Assembly: GCA_034231615.1 (NCBI GenBank)
Contig: CM067312.1
Location: forward strand, 9,150,696-9,214,695
Source: Meghimatium bilineatum
Taxonomy: Eukaryota; Mollusca; Gastropoda; Stylommatophora; Philomycidae
Reading direction: 5' to 3'
DNA length: 64,000 nucleotides
Made by a program: the position numbers and the translations under genes. The notes beneath the pieces were generated by a model that saw only the letters and a program-made list of their open reading frames with translations, ran no database searches and was not told the origin of the DNA. This document shows, one piece after another, positions 57,126 through 64,000 of the stretch (position 1 is the stretch's first letter; every line of letters begins with the position of its first letter).

Positions 57126-58435
57126 TGGCTCTCATTCACCCAAACTCGTGTGAATGTCTTCATTCTGGACTTGATTTGTTTAGTGTACCACCAACCCAAA
57201 CAGCTGTTGACGAGGGTCAATACGTGGAAATTCATCCCCTGGCTGCTTTAGCGCCAGGGGCACCCATCGAGTTTGTTATTTTGGGTAATAGTGAAGATTA
57301 CTTGGATCTTTTCAACACCTTTTTACACGTAAGAACCAAAGTGACACTACCTAACGGTGATAGTTTACCACCCAATACTGAAGTTGGTCCTGTGAATTAT
57401 TACATGCACAGTTTATTTTCTCAAGTCGACGTTTCATTGAACGATACTCTTATCACAGCTAGCGAAAACACATACCCTTACCGAGCTTATATTGAAGCTA
57501 CTTTGAATTATGGTGATGATGCTAAAAAGGGTCATTTGTGTGCCGCCCTCTACTACAGAGATACACCAAAAGCCCATGAAGATACGCAGGGGGATACGAA
57601 TAACGGCTTTAAAATTCGCCGCCAACTGGCAACGGCGAGTGAAGAAATGGATATGATGGGTAAATTACACGCTGATATTTTCGCCCAAGACAGATATATG
57701 TTGAATGGTGTGGATGTAAAGATCAAGCTAACACCATCTAAAGATGTCTTCAACCTGATGGCTACAGATGGGACCGTTGGTTACAAAAGTGTTATCACCC
57801 ATGCAGCGCTAGTACTTAGAAAAGTCAAACTTAATCCAGCCATCTCACTAGCCCACGAGAAAGCCTTAATGCGAGGTAATGCCAAGTACCCGATAAAACG
57901 GGTTGGTTTGAAAACATTTTCCATCCCTAATGGTATGCTATCACACGTTCAAGATAATTTATTTTTATCACAGACACCCACAAGAGTCGTTATTGGTTTG
58001 GTTGATGCTGGTGCCTTTAACGGTCATCTGAAGAAAAATCCATTCAATTTTCATCATTTTGATCTGACGTATTTAAACCTGTTGGTAGATGGTAGAAATG
58101 TGAGTGGTAAACCACTGACTATTAATTACGCCAATGATCAGTACATCAGAGCGTTCTTTGGTAGTCTAACAGCCCTAGGTTTTGTTGGTAAAGATGCTGG
58201 AAACGGTATTGACGTTAGAGGTTTTAAGCATGGTTATAATCTCTACGCTTTTGATCTGACACCTAGCTTGCTTGATGGTGATCAATTTGAGATGGCCAAG
58301 ACTGGACCACTGGCCATTGAACTGAAATTCGCCACCGTGACCGCATCGGCCATTCAAGTTTTAATTTACTTTGAAGTTGACAGTGTTTTGGAGGTATCCA
58401 AGACCAGATCAATTCTTACAGACTTTTTAGCTTGA
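57125..58435 (+). CDS. Major capsid protein (double jelly roll)
   Basis: The product has 436 residues, close to other Polinton major capsid proteins, and would form the pseudo-hexameric capsomers of an icosahedral virion. Features seen are the N-terminal SGLDLFSVPPTQTAVDEGQY (14-33), IEFVILGNSEDYLDL (48-62), MHSLFSQVDVSLND (94-107), TYPYRAYIEATLNYG (116-130) and a second barrel ending with AIQVLIYFEVDSVLEV. All are standard for the family. There are no stops or shifts along 1.3 kb, so the gene has been under constraint or is young. The protease gene starts four bases later. Confidence 0.97.
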   Translation: MALIHPNSCECLHSGLDLFSVPPTQTAVDEGQYVEIHPLAALAPGAPIEFVILGNSEDYLDLFNTFLHVRTKVTLPNGDSLPPNTEVGPVNYYMHSLFSQVDVSLNDTLITASENTYPYRAYIEATLNYGDDAKKGHLCAALYYRDTPKAHEDTQGDTNNGFKIRRQLATASEEMDMMGKLHADIFAQDRYMLNGVDVKIKLTPSKDVFNLMATDGTVGYKSVITHAALVLRKVKLNPAISLAHEKALMRGNAKYPIKRVGLKTFSIPNGMLSHVQDNLFLSQTPTRVVIGLVDAGAFNGHLKKNPFNFHHFDLTYLNLLVDGRNVSGKPLTINYANDQYIRAFFGSLTALGFVGKDAGNGIDVRGFKHGYNLYAFDLTPSLLDGDQFEMAKTGPLAIELKFATVTASAIQVLIYFEVDSVLEVSKTRSILTDFLA

Positions 58436-58439
58436 GAGA

Positions 58440-58925
58440 ATGAACACTAACCAAATCTATGAGCTATTAATACAGGATATCTGGATTCGTCGCCTCGGTT
58501 TAGTACGAGTCGTACCAGTGGATAAGTTACCGAGATACATTGACCCAACTCTGACAGCTGCTTTTGTTGTCAATACAGACCCCAGTTATAGACCGGGATC
58601 CCATTGGGTGGCAATTTATTACGATGGTGTTGGAACATTTACATATTTTGATTCGTTTGGCCTGCCACCCAGACATTCAGAGATTATCAAATTTCTAGAA
58701 AGAAATTCAAATAGACCTTATGTTTACAACCCGAGAGTACTACAAGATTTGTTGAGTTCTACTTGCGGCTTATACGTTGTGTATTTCTTAATGTTAAAAG
58801 CAAGCGGTGCGTCCATGGCATGTGTGTTGCGACCTTTCACGGTCAAACAGTGGAAAAATGATAAGCTTGTATACACCCTAGTCTGGAACCAGGTCAAACA
58901 AAAGTCACGAGTACAACATCTGTGA
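58440..58925 (+). CDS. Adenain-like cysteine protease (maturation protease)
   Basis: The product has 161 residues and is expected to cleave virion precursors during maturation. The catalytic set is present: H55 in GSHWVAIYYDG, D71 in YFDSFGLPP, the oxyanion-hole Q102 in LQDLLSS, and C109 in STCGLYVVYF. This His-Asp-Gln-Cys order is that of the adenovirus protease/Ulp1 fold. It is somewhat shorter than adenain, as usual for Polintons. It is the last gene of the block. No AATAAA was seen close to its end. Confidence 0.95.
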   Translation: MNTNQIYELLIQDIWIRRLGLVRVVPVDKLPRYIDPTLTAAFVVNTDPSYRPGSHWVAIYYDGVGTFTYFDSFGLPPRHSEIIKFLERNSNRPYVYNPRVLQDLLSSTCGLYVVYFLMLKASGASMACVLRPFTVKQWKNDKLVYTLVWNQVKQKSRVQHL

Positions 58926-59093
58926 CCTAGATACCACAGCGTACCCACGCCATGAGTCATTAACCAAATCTGCCAGCACCTGTGACCTAGAAACGCCATA
59001 CTGGCGTGGGGTCATCCATGAGGCATGGCACAGACGCGACCAATCGGGAGCCCGACCGCCGCGCGCGCGTGGGGTGCTCCGGCCGCCGCTGTG
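58926..59093. promoter_or_regulatory. CpG-rich intergenic control region
   Basis: The stretch holds a direct repeat ctgtgacctaga (58919-58930 and 58980-58991), a palindrome acgcca-tac-tggcgt (58993-59007) and a gccgccgcgcgcgcg block at about 59056-59070. It precedes a TATA box, so it is probably the regulatory region of the PC4-like gene. CpG survival contrasts with the AT-rich flanks. Confidence 0.5.
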
Positions 59094-59104
59094 TGTATAA
59101 ATAA
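59094..59104 (+). promoter_or_regulatory. TATA box of the PC4-like gene
   Basis: gtataaataag lies about 80 bases before the chosen ATG (59182), leaving room for a start site near 59125 and a short leader. Confidence 0.6.
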
Positions 59105-59181
59105 GAAGTTCACTTGATATAAACCTCACATTGCACTACCAGTCTAGAAGTGATATTGCCAAGTCCAGTTGTATCAAGAAG

Positions 59182-59712
59182 ATGGCTTCACCAGTTACAT
59201 ACTTTTCCAGAACTAACGATATGATTAAACCATTAGGTGATGGTGTTAATGCAGTGGCTGTATCATCCTTCAAGAAACCTCTTATTCAGATTCGCAGATA
59301 CTATGGTGATACACACATAAAGTATCCTACCAAAACAGGTATCACGATGAGTAGACAAGATTTCGTCGATCTAGTAGAACTACGTGATGTTATTCTGAAT
59401 GAATTTGATAGAATTTCCAGTGTTTTTCCTACAAAGCAAACTTCAAATGCTCCAGTTACAAATACATATGACGATTCAACAGTTGCAGTTTCAAACACGT
59501 ACATTGATTCATCGGCTCCAGTTTCAAACACCTATGACGATTCATTCCCATATGGTTGTGGTAACCTAGAGATGTATCTCACACCTGATTACGAACCTGT
59601 CTATGTACCTGAACCATCGGTATCAGCCCCAGAAAAGAAAAATAACAATAAATCCAAACCCGCCAAGAGACAAAGAACACAACCTGTTTTGGTACCGCTT
59701 TATCAACAGTGA
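59182..59712 (+). CDS. PC4/p15-like single-strand DNA-binding or transcription cofactor protein
   Basis: The product has 176 residues from the ATG in a good context (aagATGg); a longer frame would need a TTG. Residues about 15-75 fit the PC4 (SUB1) fold: VAVSSFKKPLIQIRRYY, then PTKTGITMSRQDFVDLVEL. The family pattern is F-K-x3-I-x-IR-x-Y, a variable loop, P-x3-GI-(S/T)-(L/M), and a C-terminal helix. PC4 proteins bind single-stranded DNA and assist transcription or replication. Residues 90-121 hold three repeats (NTYDDS, NTYIDS, NTYDDS), acidic and flexible, and the tail KKNNNKSKPAKRQR may be a nuclear signal. It has its own promoter and is followed by AATAAA at 59770. The element role is inferred. 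Confidence 0.8.
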   Translation: MASPVTYFSRTNDMIKPLGDGVNAVAVSSFKKPLIQIRRYYGDTHIKYPTKTGITMSRQDFVDLVELRDVILNEFDRISSVFPTKQTSNAPVTNTYDDSTVAVSNTYIDSSAPVSNTYDDSFPYGCGNLEMYLTPDYEPVYVPEPSVSAPEKKNNNKSKPAKRQRTQPVLVPLYQQ

Positions 59713-60470
59713 ATTATACAGTGAACATTCTTTTTTCTTATTTATTTTGAAAAATGTACACGATTCATGAATAAATATTTTTTTATATCTCTGAAACAAT
59801 TTGTTGTCAAGTATTTTCAAGTTCTCGTTTACCGTGGTGTCTGTACTGTGTGTTTCATTGTCTTGCTAAAAAGAAGCATCTCTCAAAACAGAGGGCCAAG
59901 GTTATCCACAGGTCAAGACCTTATACATTAGCCAGAGGGCAAGAACATCAACTAAACACCAGAAGTTATCCGCAGGTCAAGAAATTCAGATAAAACCAGA
60001 GCCACTTGACCAGATGTGGGTTACACCAGGGGTCAGATACAGGGCAGGATGGGAAGCGTGGTTTTTGGGTCAGAAAACAGACAAGAACCCATTAAGTGGT
60101 GGGTGTTAGACTCGGGAGATATATACATTTAAAACATACAAATATAAAACAAACAAAAAGGGTTAAACATATGAAATACTTTTATTTACATACTTTTTTT
60201 TATATTGTTGAACGTACCAAGGTATACAATTAAGAAAAAATGGATATGGATTTTCATAAAACATTTCAAGTGTGTATCATTTATACAGCATAAATTTATC
60301 AAATAGAAAATGTACAATGTCATAAAAAGCACAAAATTATGAAAAGACCATAAATAAACATTTATAAGGAGCATGAAATTAGGCAAAGGGCATACAAATT
60401 TCTAAAGGCATAATCATTACATTATGAAATTATACAACAATTCCGACACCAAGTACGAATTTGAGAAAGG
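59713..60470. other. Region between the convergent PC4-like and polymerase genes
   Basis: AATAAA at 59770-59775 suits the end of the PC4-like transcript. On the minus strand AATAAA at 60186-60181 could serve the polymerase. Around 59890-59980 there are two imperfect copies of agttatccgcaggtcaaga and of ccagagggcaagaac. No gene is seen. Confidence 0.6.
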
Positions 60471-61799
60471 TTATATAGAAAGAGGTGTTGTTGAGACATT
60501 ATCTGACTGTACCTGTCGTTTAATATAAAAGTAAGAAAGTGAGTCTCTGTGTTGTTCGTAAGTGTACACAGCTGTCCCTGTCGTCTTAAAACCCATATTC
60601 TTACCCCCACTACTCTGTCTAGTTGTCAGAACGTCAGAAAATGTCTTTGCGTCAAATTTATTTTGCGTCTTGCTTAACCCCTTTGTCGATGTCTTGTCGT
60701 AGGGTCCATAACAATGATAAGTCTTGCTACATAACGAAATCATCCCTATACCACCATATTCGAGCTTGAATAGACCCGGCTTTCGTTTATCGAATAGCCT
60801 TGCCTCGATGCACCGGGGGCAGTCTTTAGGCGGGTCGAGTAAGAGGTCTATATGAGCATGACAGGTTTCCCTAGGAAACCACTGGTCGTAGACTCGTCGA
60901 TATTCAGCCCTCATGCTAGGTTTAATGACGTCATGCAGACTGTCAGCTGCTAGGGCTAAATAAAGAGAATCCGTATCCATCTCTGTCACCTCAAAATCAC
61001 TCCTGTCCACAAATCTATCGAGGAAGTCATAGTAAAACTCAAGCATCCTAAGCTTGGCGTATTGGTAAACGAAAAAACCAATCTGGATGGGCAGGTCCCA
61101 TTTCGTGTGCTGATACCGTGACTCAACCTCGTATAAATCAGGACCAATCTCGACCATCTTCTTAAAGTAGGGGCTATTGACCAGGGTGTCGGTAGCTGTA
61201 GGGTCCACATACACCACTTTAGTATGTTTCGCTTTATTGGTGAGGGTTTTTCCATAAGCCGCATTCCCAAGTAATTTCATAGTATCACTTGTAATAGATG
61301 CGGCTGGTGATAGATCACCCTCACGACGAGCACTGGTAACAGTATCACCAAAGTGACTGAAGCATGCTACAGGTTCATACTCTATAATCTGGTAAATGTA
61401 TGTAACCACAAGACCATGCTCCAGATACCACTTTAGCAGGGGTGTGGCCAACAGGATTTTGTTACCAATATAGCTCCCAATAAGCGTGCGACGGGGTGTG
61501 GTCAATAGATTGTTCTCTTCAGCATGATTCGCCATCAGTGGACCAATATCTGCTCGACTGACGTCAATATTCTTAAAGATGGGTGTCATTTCTGAAAAAT
61601 GTGTTTTTAAAGTGTCTGGGACGTGAATGTCACATTCCACAAGCCCAAAACACGACCCATCGACAACCGCTGCAAGAATTTGTTCTTGGGTGGGTTTCGT
61701 GTATTTTGCGTAGGATGGTTTACGCCGAGTGAATGTAGCAGCTAGAAAGTCTCTGATGTCTTTCTCATGTAATGTTAATGGTTGCTTTATTAATATATA
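60471..61799 (-). pseudogene. Polinton DNA polymerase B, C-terminal part only
   Basis: The minus-strand frame is open from about 61799 to the stop at 60471 (about 440 codons). It holds PTQEQILAAVVDGSCFGLV, ECDIHVPDTL, EMTPIFKNIDV, motif B KLLGNAAYGKTLTN (about 61280-61235) and motif C MDTDSLYLAL (about 60977-60948), then CPRCIEA, RKPGLFKLEYGG and SKTYHCYG. These belong to protein-primed family B polymerases of Polintons, which are normally over 1000 residues. The exonuclease domain, motif A and most of the N-terminus are missing. Upstream the frame runs into the 275-bp repeat and stops at 61800-61802. It is probably inactive unless upstream exons lie elsewhere. Confidence 0.9.
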
Positions 61800-62405
61800 T
61801 CAATATATCATTTTGTATGGTCAGGTAAGATGGACAGAAGAACACAGAGCTTGAAAAATTAACATAAAATTTATCTTTAGGTTTCGACCTCGTATTTTGG
61901 GCTTTTGCCTGTTGTGTTAATATACTTCAATATATAATTTGTGTATGGTCAGGTCGACAAGTCAATAGAACTCGGCGGTTGGAAAAAATAATAATAATGA
62001 AATATATTTCAGGTTTGGTCGTTGATTTTTGGCCTCCTGTCATGTAATGTTAATGGTTGCTTTATTAATATATATCAATATATCATTTTGTATGGTCAGG
62101 TAAGATGGACAGAAGAACACAGAGCTTGAAAAATTAACATAAAATTTATCTTTAGGTTTCGACCTCGTATTTTGGGCTTTTGCCTGTTGTGTTAATATAC
62201 TTCAATATATAATTTGTGTATGGTCAGGTCAACAAGCCAATAGAACTCGGCGGTTGGAAAAAATAATAATAATGAAATATATTTCAGGTTTGGTCGTTGA
62301 TTTTTGGCCTCGTGTCATGTAATGTTAATGGAGGCTTTATTAATATGCATCAATATATTATCTTGTATGATTAGGTAAGCTGGTCAGAAGAACACAGAGA
62401 TTGAA
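61766..62405. repeat. Nested 275-bp direct repeats at the polymerase break
   Basis: catgtaatgttaatgg occurs at 61766, 62041 and 62316, so units are 275 bp. Two are full and a third breaks off near 62405. Each unit has two related halves, one starting ttaatatatatcaatatatc and one ttaatatacttcaatatata, both followed by a gtatggtcaggt block. The first unit begins at the place where polymerase coding similarity ends. Unit 2 is nearly identical to unit 1, while unit 3 is more diverged. Confidence 0.93.
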
Positions 62406-62452
62406 AAAATGTATCCTGTTTTCTATATCATGTTTTATTGTTTCTATTACAG

Positions 62453-62800
62453 ACCCGCTCAGCTCGCTCAGTCCTTGAAGGGGTGTGGTTGTCCCTGTTC
62501 GCTGATAGGACACGACACTGTCGTGGTTGCCGGGAAGAGCAACCAAATCAATTGGCCCACTCATGTTTAATGTCAGCTGAGGATGCTATAGACCACCAGC
62601 TTGGGTCGGTTCTCGACACGGACGTGTCCCAGGCGGACTTAATAACGCTGATACAGCCTGCTATACGGCGCTATTTCCATGAGCGCGTGCGGCGCCGAAC
62701 TGCCTGGCACACAGAGTGGTTGGCGACCCGTGAAGAACATTATTTGTGTTGTGTTGTGGAGGTGTGTCAATCACCGGTACACCCAAATTTTTTAGATTAA
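62453..62800 (+). CDS. Putative 3' exon of a Cys/His-rich protein
   Basis: A pyrimidine-rich stretch and ag at 62451-62452 (tgtttctattacag) look like a splice acceptor, and the frame after it runs 115 codons to a stop, then aattaaataaat. The protein has HCRGCREEQPNQLAHSCL, a C-x2-C-x10-H-x-C arrangement suitable for zinc, then LDTDVSQADLITLIQ, RRYFHERVRRRTAWH and CCVVEVCQ. No ATG precedes it in frame, so the 5' exons were not found. I recall similar C-x2-C..Q-x2-H-x-C frames near large mobile elements but cannot name a family. It may belong to the Polinton or to another element. Confidence 0.5.
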   Translation, partial: TRSARSVLEGVWLSLFADRTRHCRGCREEQPNQLAHSCLMSAEDAIDHQLGSVLDTDVSQADLITLIQPAIRRYFHERVRRRTAWHTEWLATREEHYLCCVVEVCQSPVHPNFLD

Positions 62801-63086
62801 TGAATTAAATAAATATGCTTTTTATTATCTTCGCTGTAATTATAGTTTGTCTCTATGTTGTACTAAATGTTGTGTTAGGGTCAGTTAACGTGTGTTAGTT
62901 GGGTTTATTAACATAACACTTATTGATTATATAAGATATGCATTAATATGACAATATTAGTATATTCCCTTATTTTCACCAGTTGCCCCTTACCTGATTC
63001 GGATGCTGTCACACCACGACAACCAACCGCGTTTTCTTTTTTTAGTATGTAATATTTTGTCTCTTTTTCACAGACCCGAATGTTTT
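62801..63086. other. Spacer with a second splice-acceptor-like site
   Basis: AATAAA-like ttaaataaatatgc follows the exon. Near 63060-63072, gtctctttttcacag is again followed by acccg, as at 62453. This is a curious echo that may mark a repeated exon border. No open frame continues from it. Confidence 0.45.
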
Positions 63087-64000
63087 ATGTTGTTAGTAAT
63101 AAGAACCCCAGGTCAGACCTTCCTTACTAATAGGACAAAAGCTAATACAACCCATGAAATTATGAAATGTATACAACCGCCTGGGGGTATTTCGGTACCC
63201 TAGAGAGGTATCACACAACCTGGCTATGTTTCTACTTATGTATATAACGCGCATGTGTCAACATCAAGCTGCAAGTACAAAGGGTGTATAAGTTATCAAC
63301 ACCCACAAACAAGCTTCAATCAGCCCACACGGAACACAACTGGCGTGCTATGACTATTTACTAGACAAAAATTCTCTCAAATTGCTACATATGGAAATAT
63401 AAAATGTAAAAAGGAGTTACAGCAACGGTATACAAAGGGGACAGCAAAACCTTAAGCCACTAACCCCGCTATGCATTATAGCACTTTTACAATTATCACC
63501 ATCCAAAACCATCAATATGTTGTTAGTAATAAGAAGCCCGGGTCAGACCTTCCTTACTAATAGGACAAAAGCTAATACAACCCATGAAATTATGAAATGT
63601 ATAAACCACTTGGAGGTATTTCGGTACCCTAGTGAGGTATCACACAGCCTGGCTATGTTTCTACTTATGTATATAACGCTCATGTGTCAACATCAAGCTA
63701 CAAGTACAAAGGTTGTATAAGTTATCAACACCCACAAACAAGCTTCAATACCAATAAATGTTAAATTTACACAAATAAAACTTCTCAAATGTACTATGTT
63801 GTTAGTGAGAAAGGGTTGCTACATATTGAAATATAAAATGTAAAAAGGAGTTACAACAACGGTATACAAAGGGGACAGCAAAACCTTAAGCCACTAACCC
63901 CGCTATGCATTATAGCACTTTTACAATTATCACCGTCCAAAACCATCAATATGTTGTTAGTAATAAGAAGCCCGGGTCAGACCTTCCTTACTAATAGGAC
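63087..64000. repeat. Tandem units of about 430 bp, running off the window end
   Basis: atgttgttagtaataagaa begins at 63087, 63517 and 63951. The first two units (430 and 434 bp) share most of their length, including gaccttccttactaatagga, catgaaattatgaaatgtat, ggtatttcggtaccctag and gtgtcaacatcaagct. Units differ by small insertions. No coding frame is conserved between copies. The array may be the start of a satellite or a terminal repeat of a neighbouring element. Confidence 0.9.

Larger units (their letters stand above)
52800..61799. mobile_element. Polinton/Maverick (adintovirus-like) element, partial
   Basis: The hallmark set is present: FtsK/HerA-type packaging ATPase, retroviral-type integrase, penton-like minor capsid, double-jelly-roll major capsid, adenain-like protease and a protein-primed type DNA polymerase B on the opposite strand. 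GC content is visibly higher than in the flanks. Typical elements are about 15-20 kb with terminal inverted repeats and a 6-bp target duplication. I found no convincing inverted repeats here, and the polymerase is cut off, so the element is incomplete or rearranged. The left limit is only approximate, placed at the end of the 41-bp array. Confidence 0.93.

Overview
The window looks like repeat-rich, gene-poor nuclear DNA of an animal, most plausibly a gastropod mollusc. The basis is indirect: many decayed LINEs of two or three lineages, tRNA-related SINE heads, a SINE with a (GAA)n tail, hAT and TTAA MITEs, and a Polinton. The species is inference, since no rRNA, mitochondrial or conserved host gene is present. 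No confident intact host gene was found.

From 1 to about 52.8 kb the sequence is a patchwork of tandem arrays and transposon debris. There are roughly 30 minisatellite or satellite arrays with units from 4 to 68 bp. The largest are a 38-bp satellite (14.94-18.30 kb), a 22-bp array (26.84-29.03 kb), a 50-bp array (11.57-13.20 kb), a 24-bp array (34.85-35.94 kb), a 17-bp array (45.75-47.27 kb) and an (ATCT)n tract (33.78-34.58 kb). Several arrays can be traced to a parent. The 50-bp array lies inside a LINE reverse transcriptase. The 32-bp array is an expansion of a LINE C-terminal zinc-knuckle segment. The 33-bp array resembles the inside of a TTAA MITE. The 24-bp array is an expansion of an ankyrin-repeat coding segment whose unexpanded relative survives at 37.14-37.27 kb. 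LINE fragments on both strands carry recognisable endonuclease, reverse transcriptase and RNase H motifs but are broken by stops, frameshifts and nested insertions.

From about 52.8 to 61.8 kb lies a Polinton/Maverick (adintovirus-like) element. It has a tightly packed plus-strand block: packaging ATPase, small basic protein, hypothetical protein, chromodomain integrase, two-helix membrane protein, minor capsid (penton-like) protein, amphipathic-helix core protein, double-jelly-roll major capsid protein and adenain-like cysteine protease. Neighbours overlap by 1-7 bases or lie 2-4 bases apart, and all nine frames are uninterrupted. A separate gene with its own TATA box encodes a protein with a PC4/p15-type single-strand DNA-binding domain. 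Convergent to it is the C-terminal part of a protein-primed type DNA polymerase B. The polymerase ends abruptly at a nested 275-bp direct repeat (61.77-62.40 kb), so the replication gene is truncated here while the virion genes look intact.

Beyond the repeat are a putative terminal exon encoding a cysteine/histidine-rich protein (62.45-62.80 kb) and the start of a tandem array with units of about 430 bp that runs off the end of the window.
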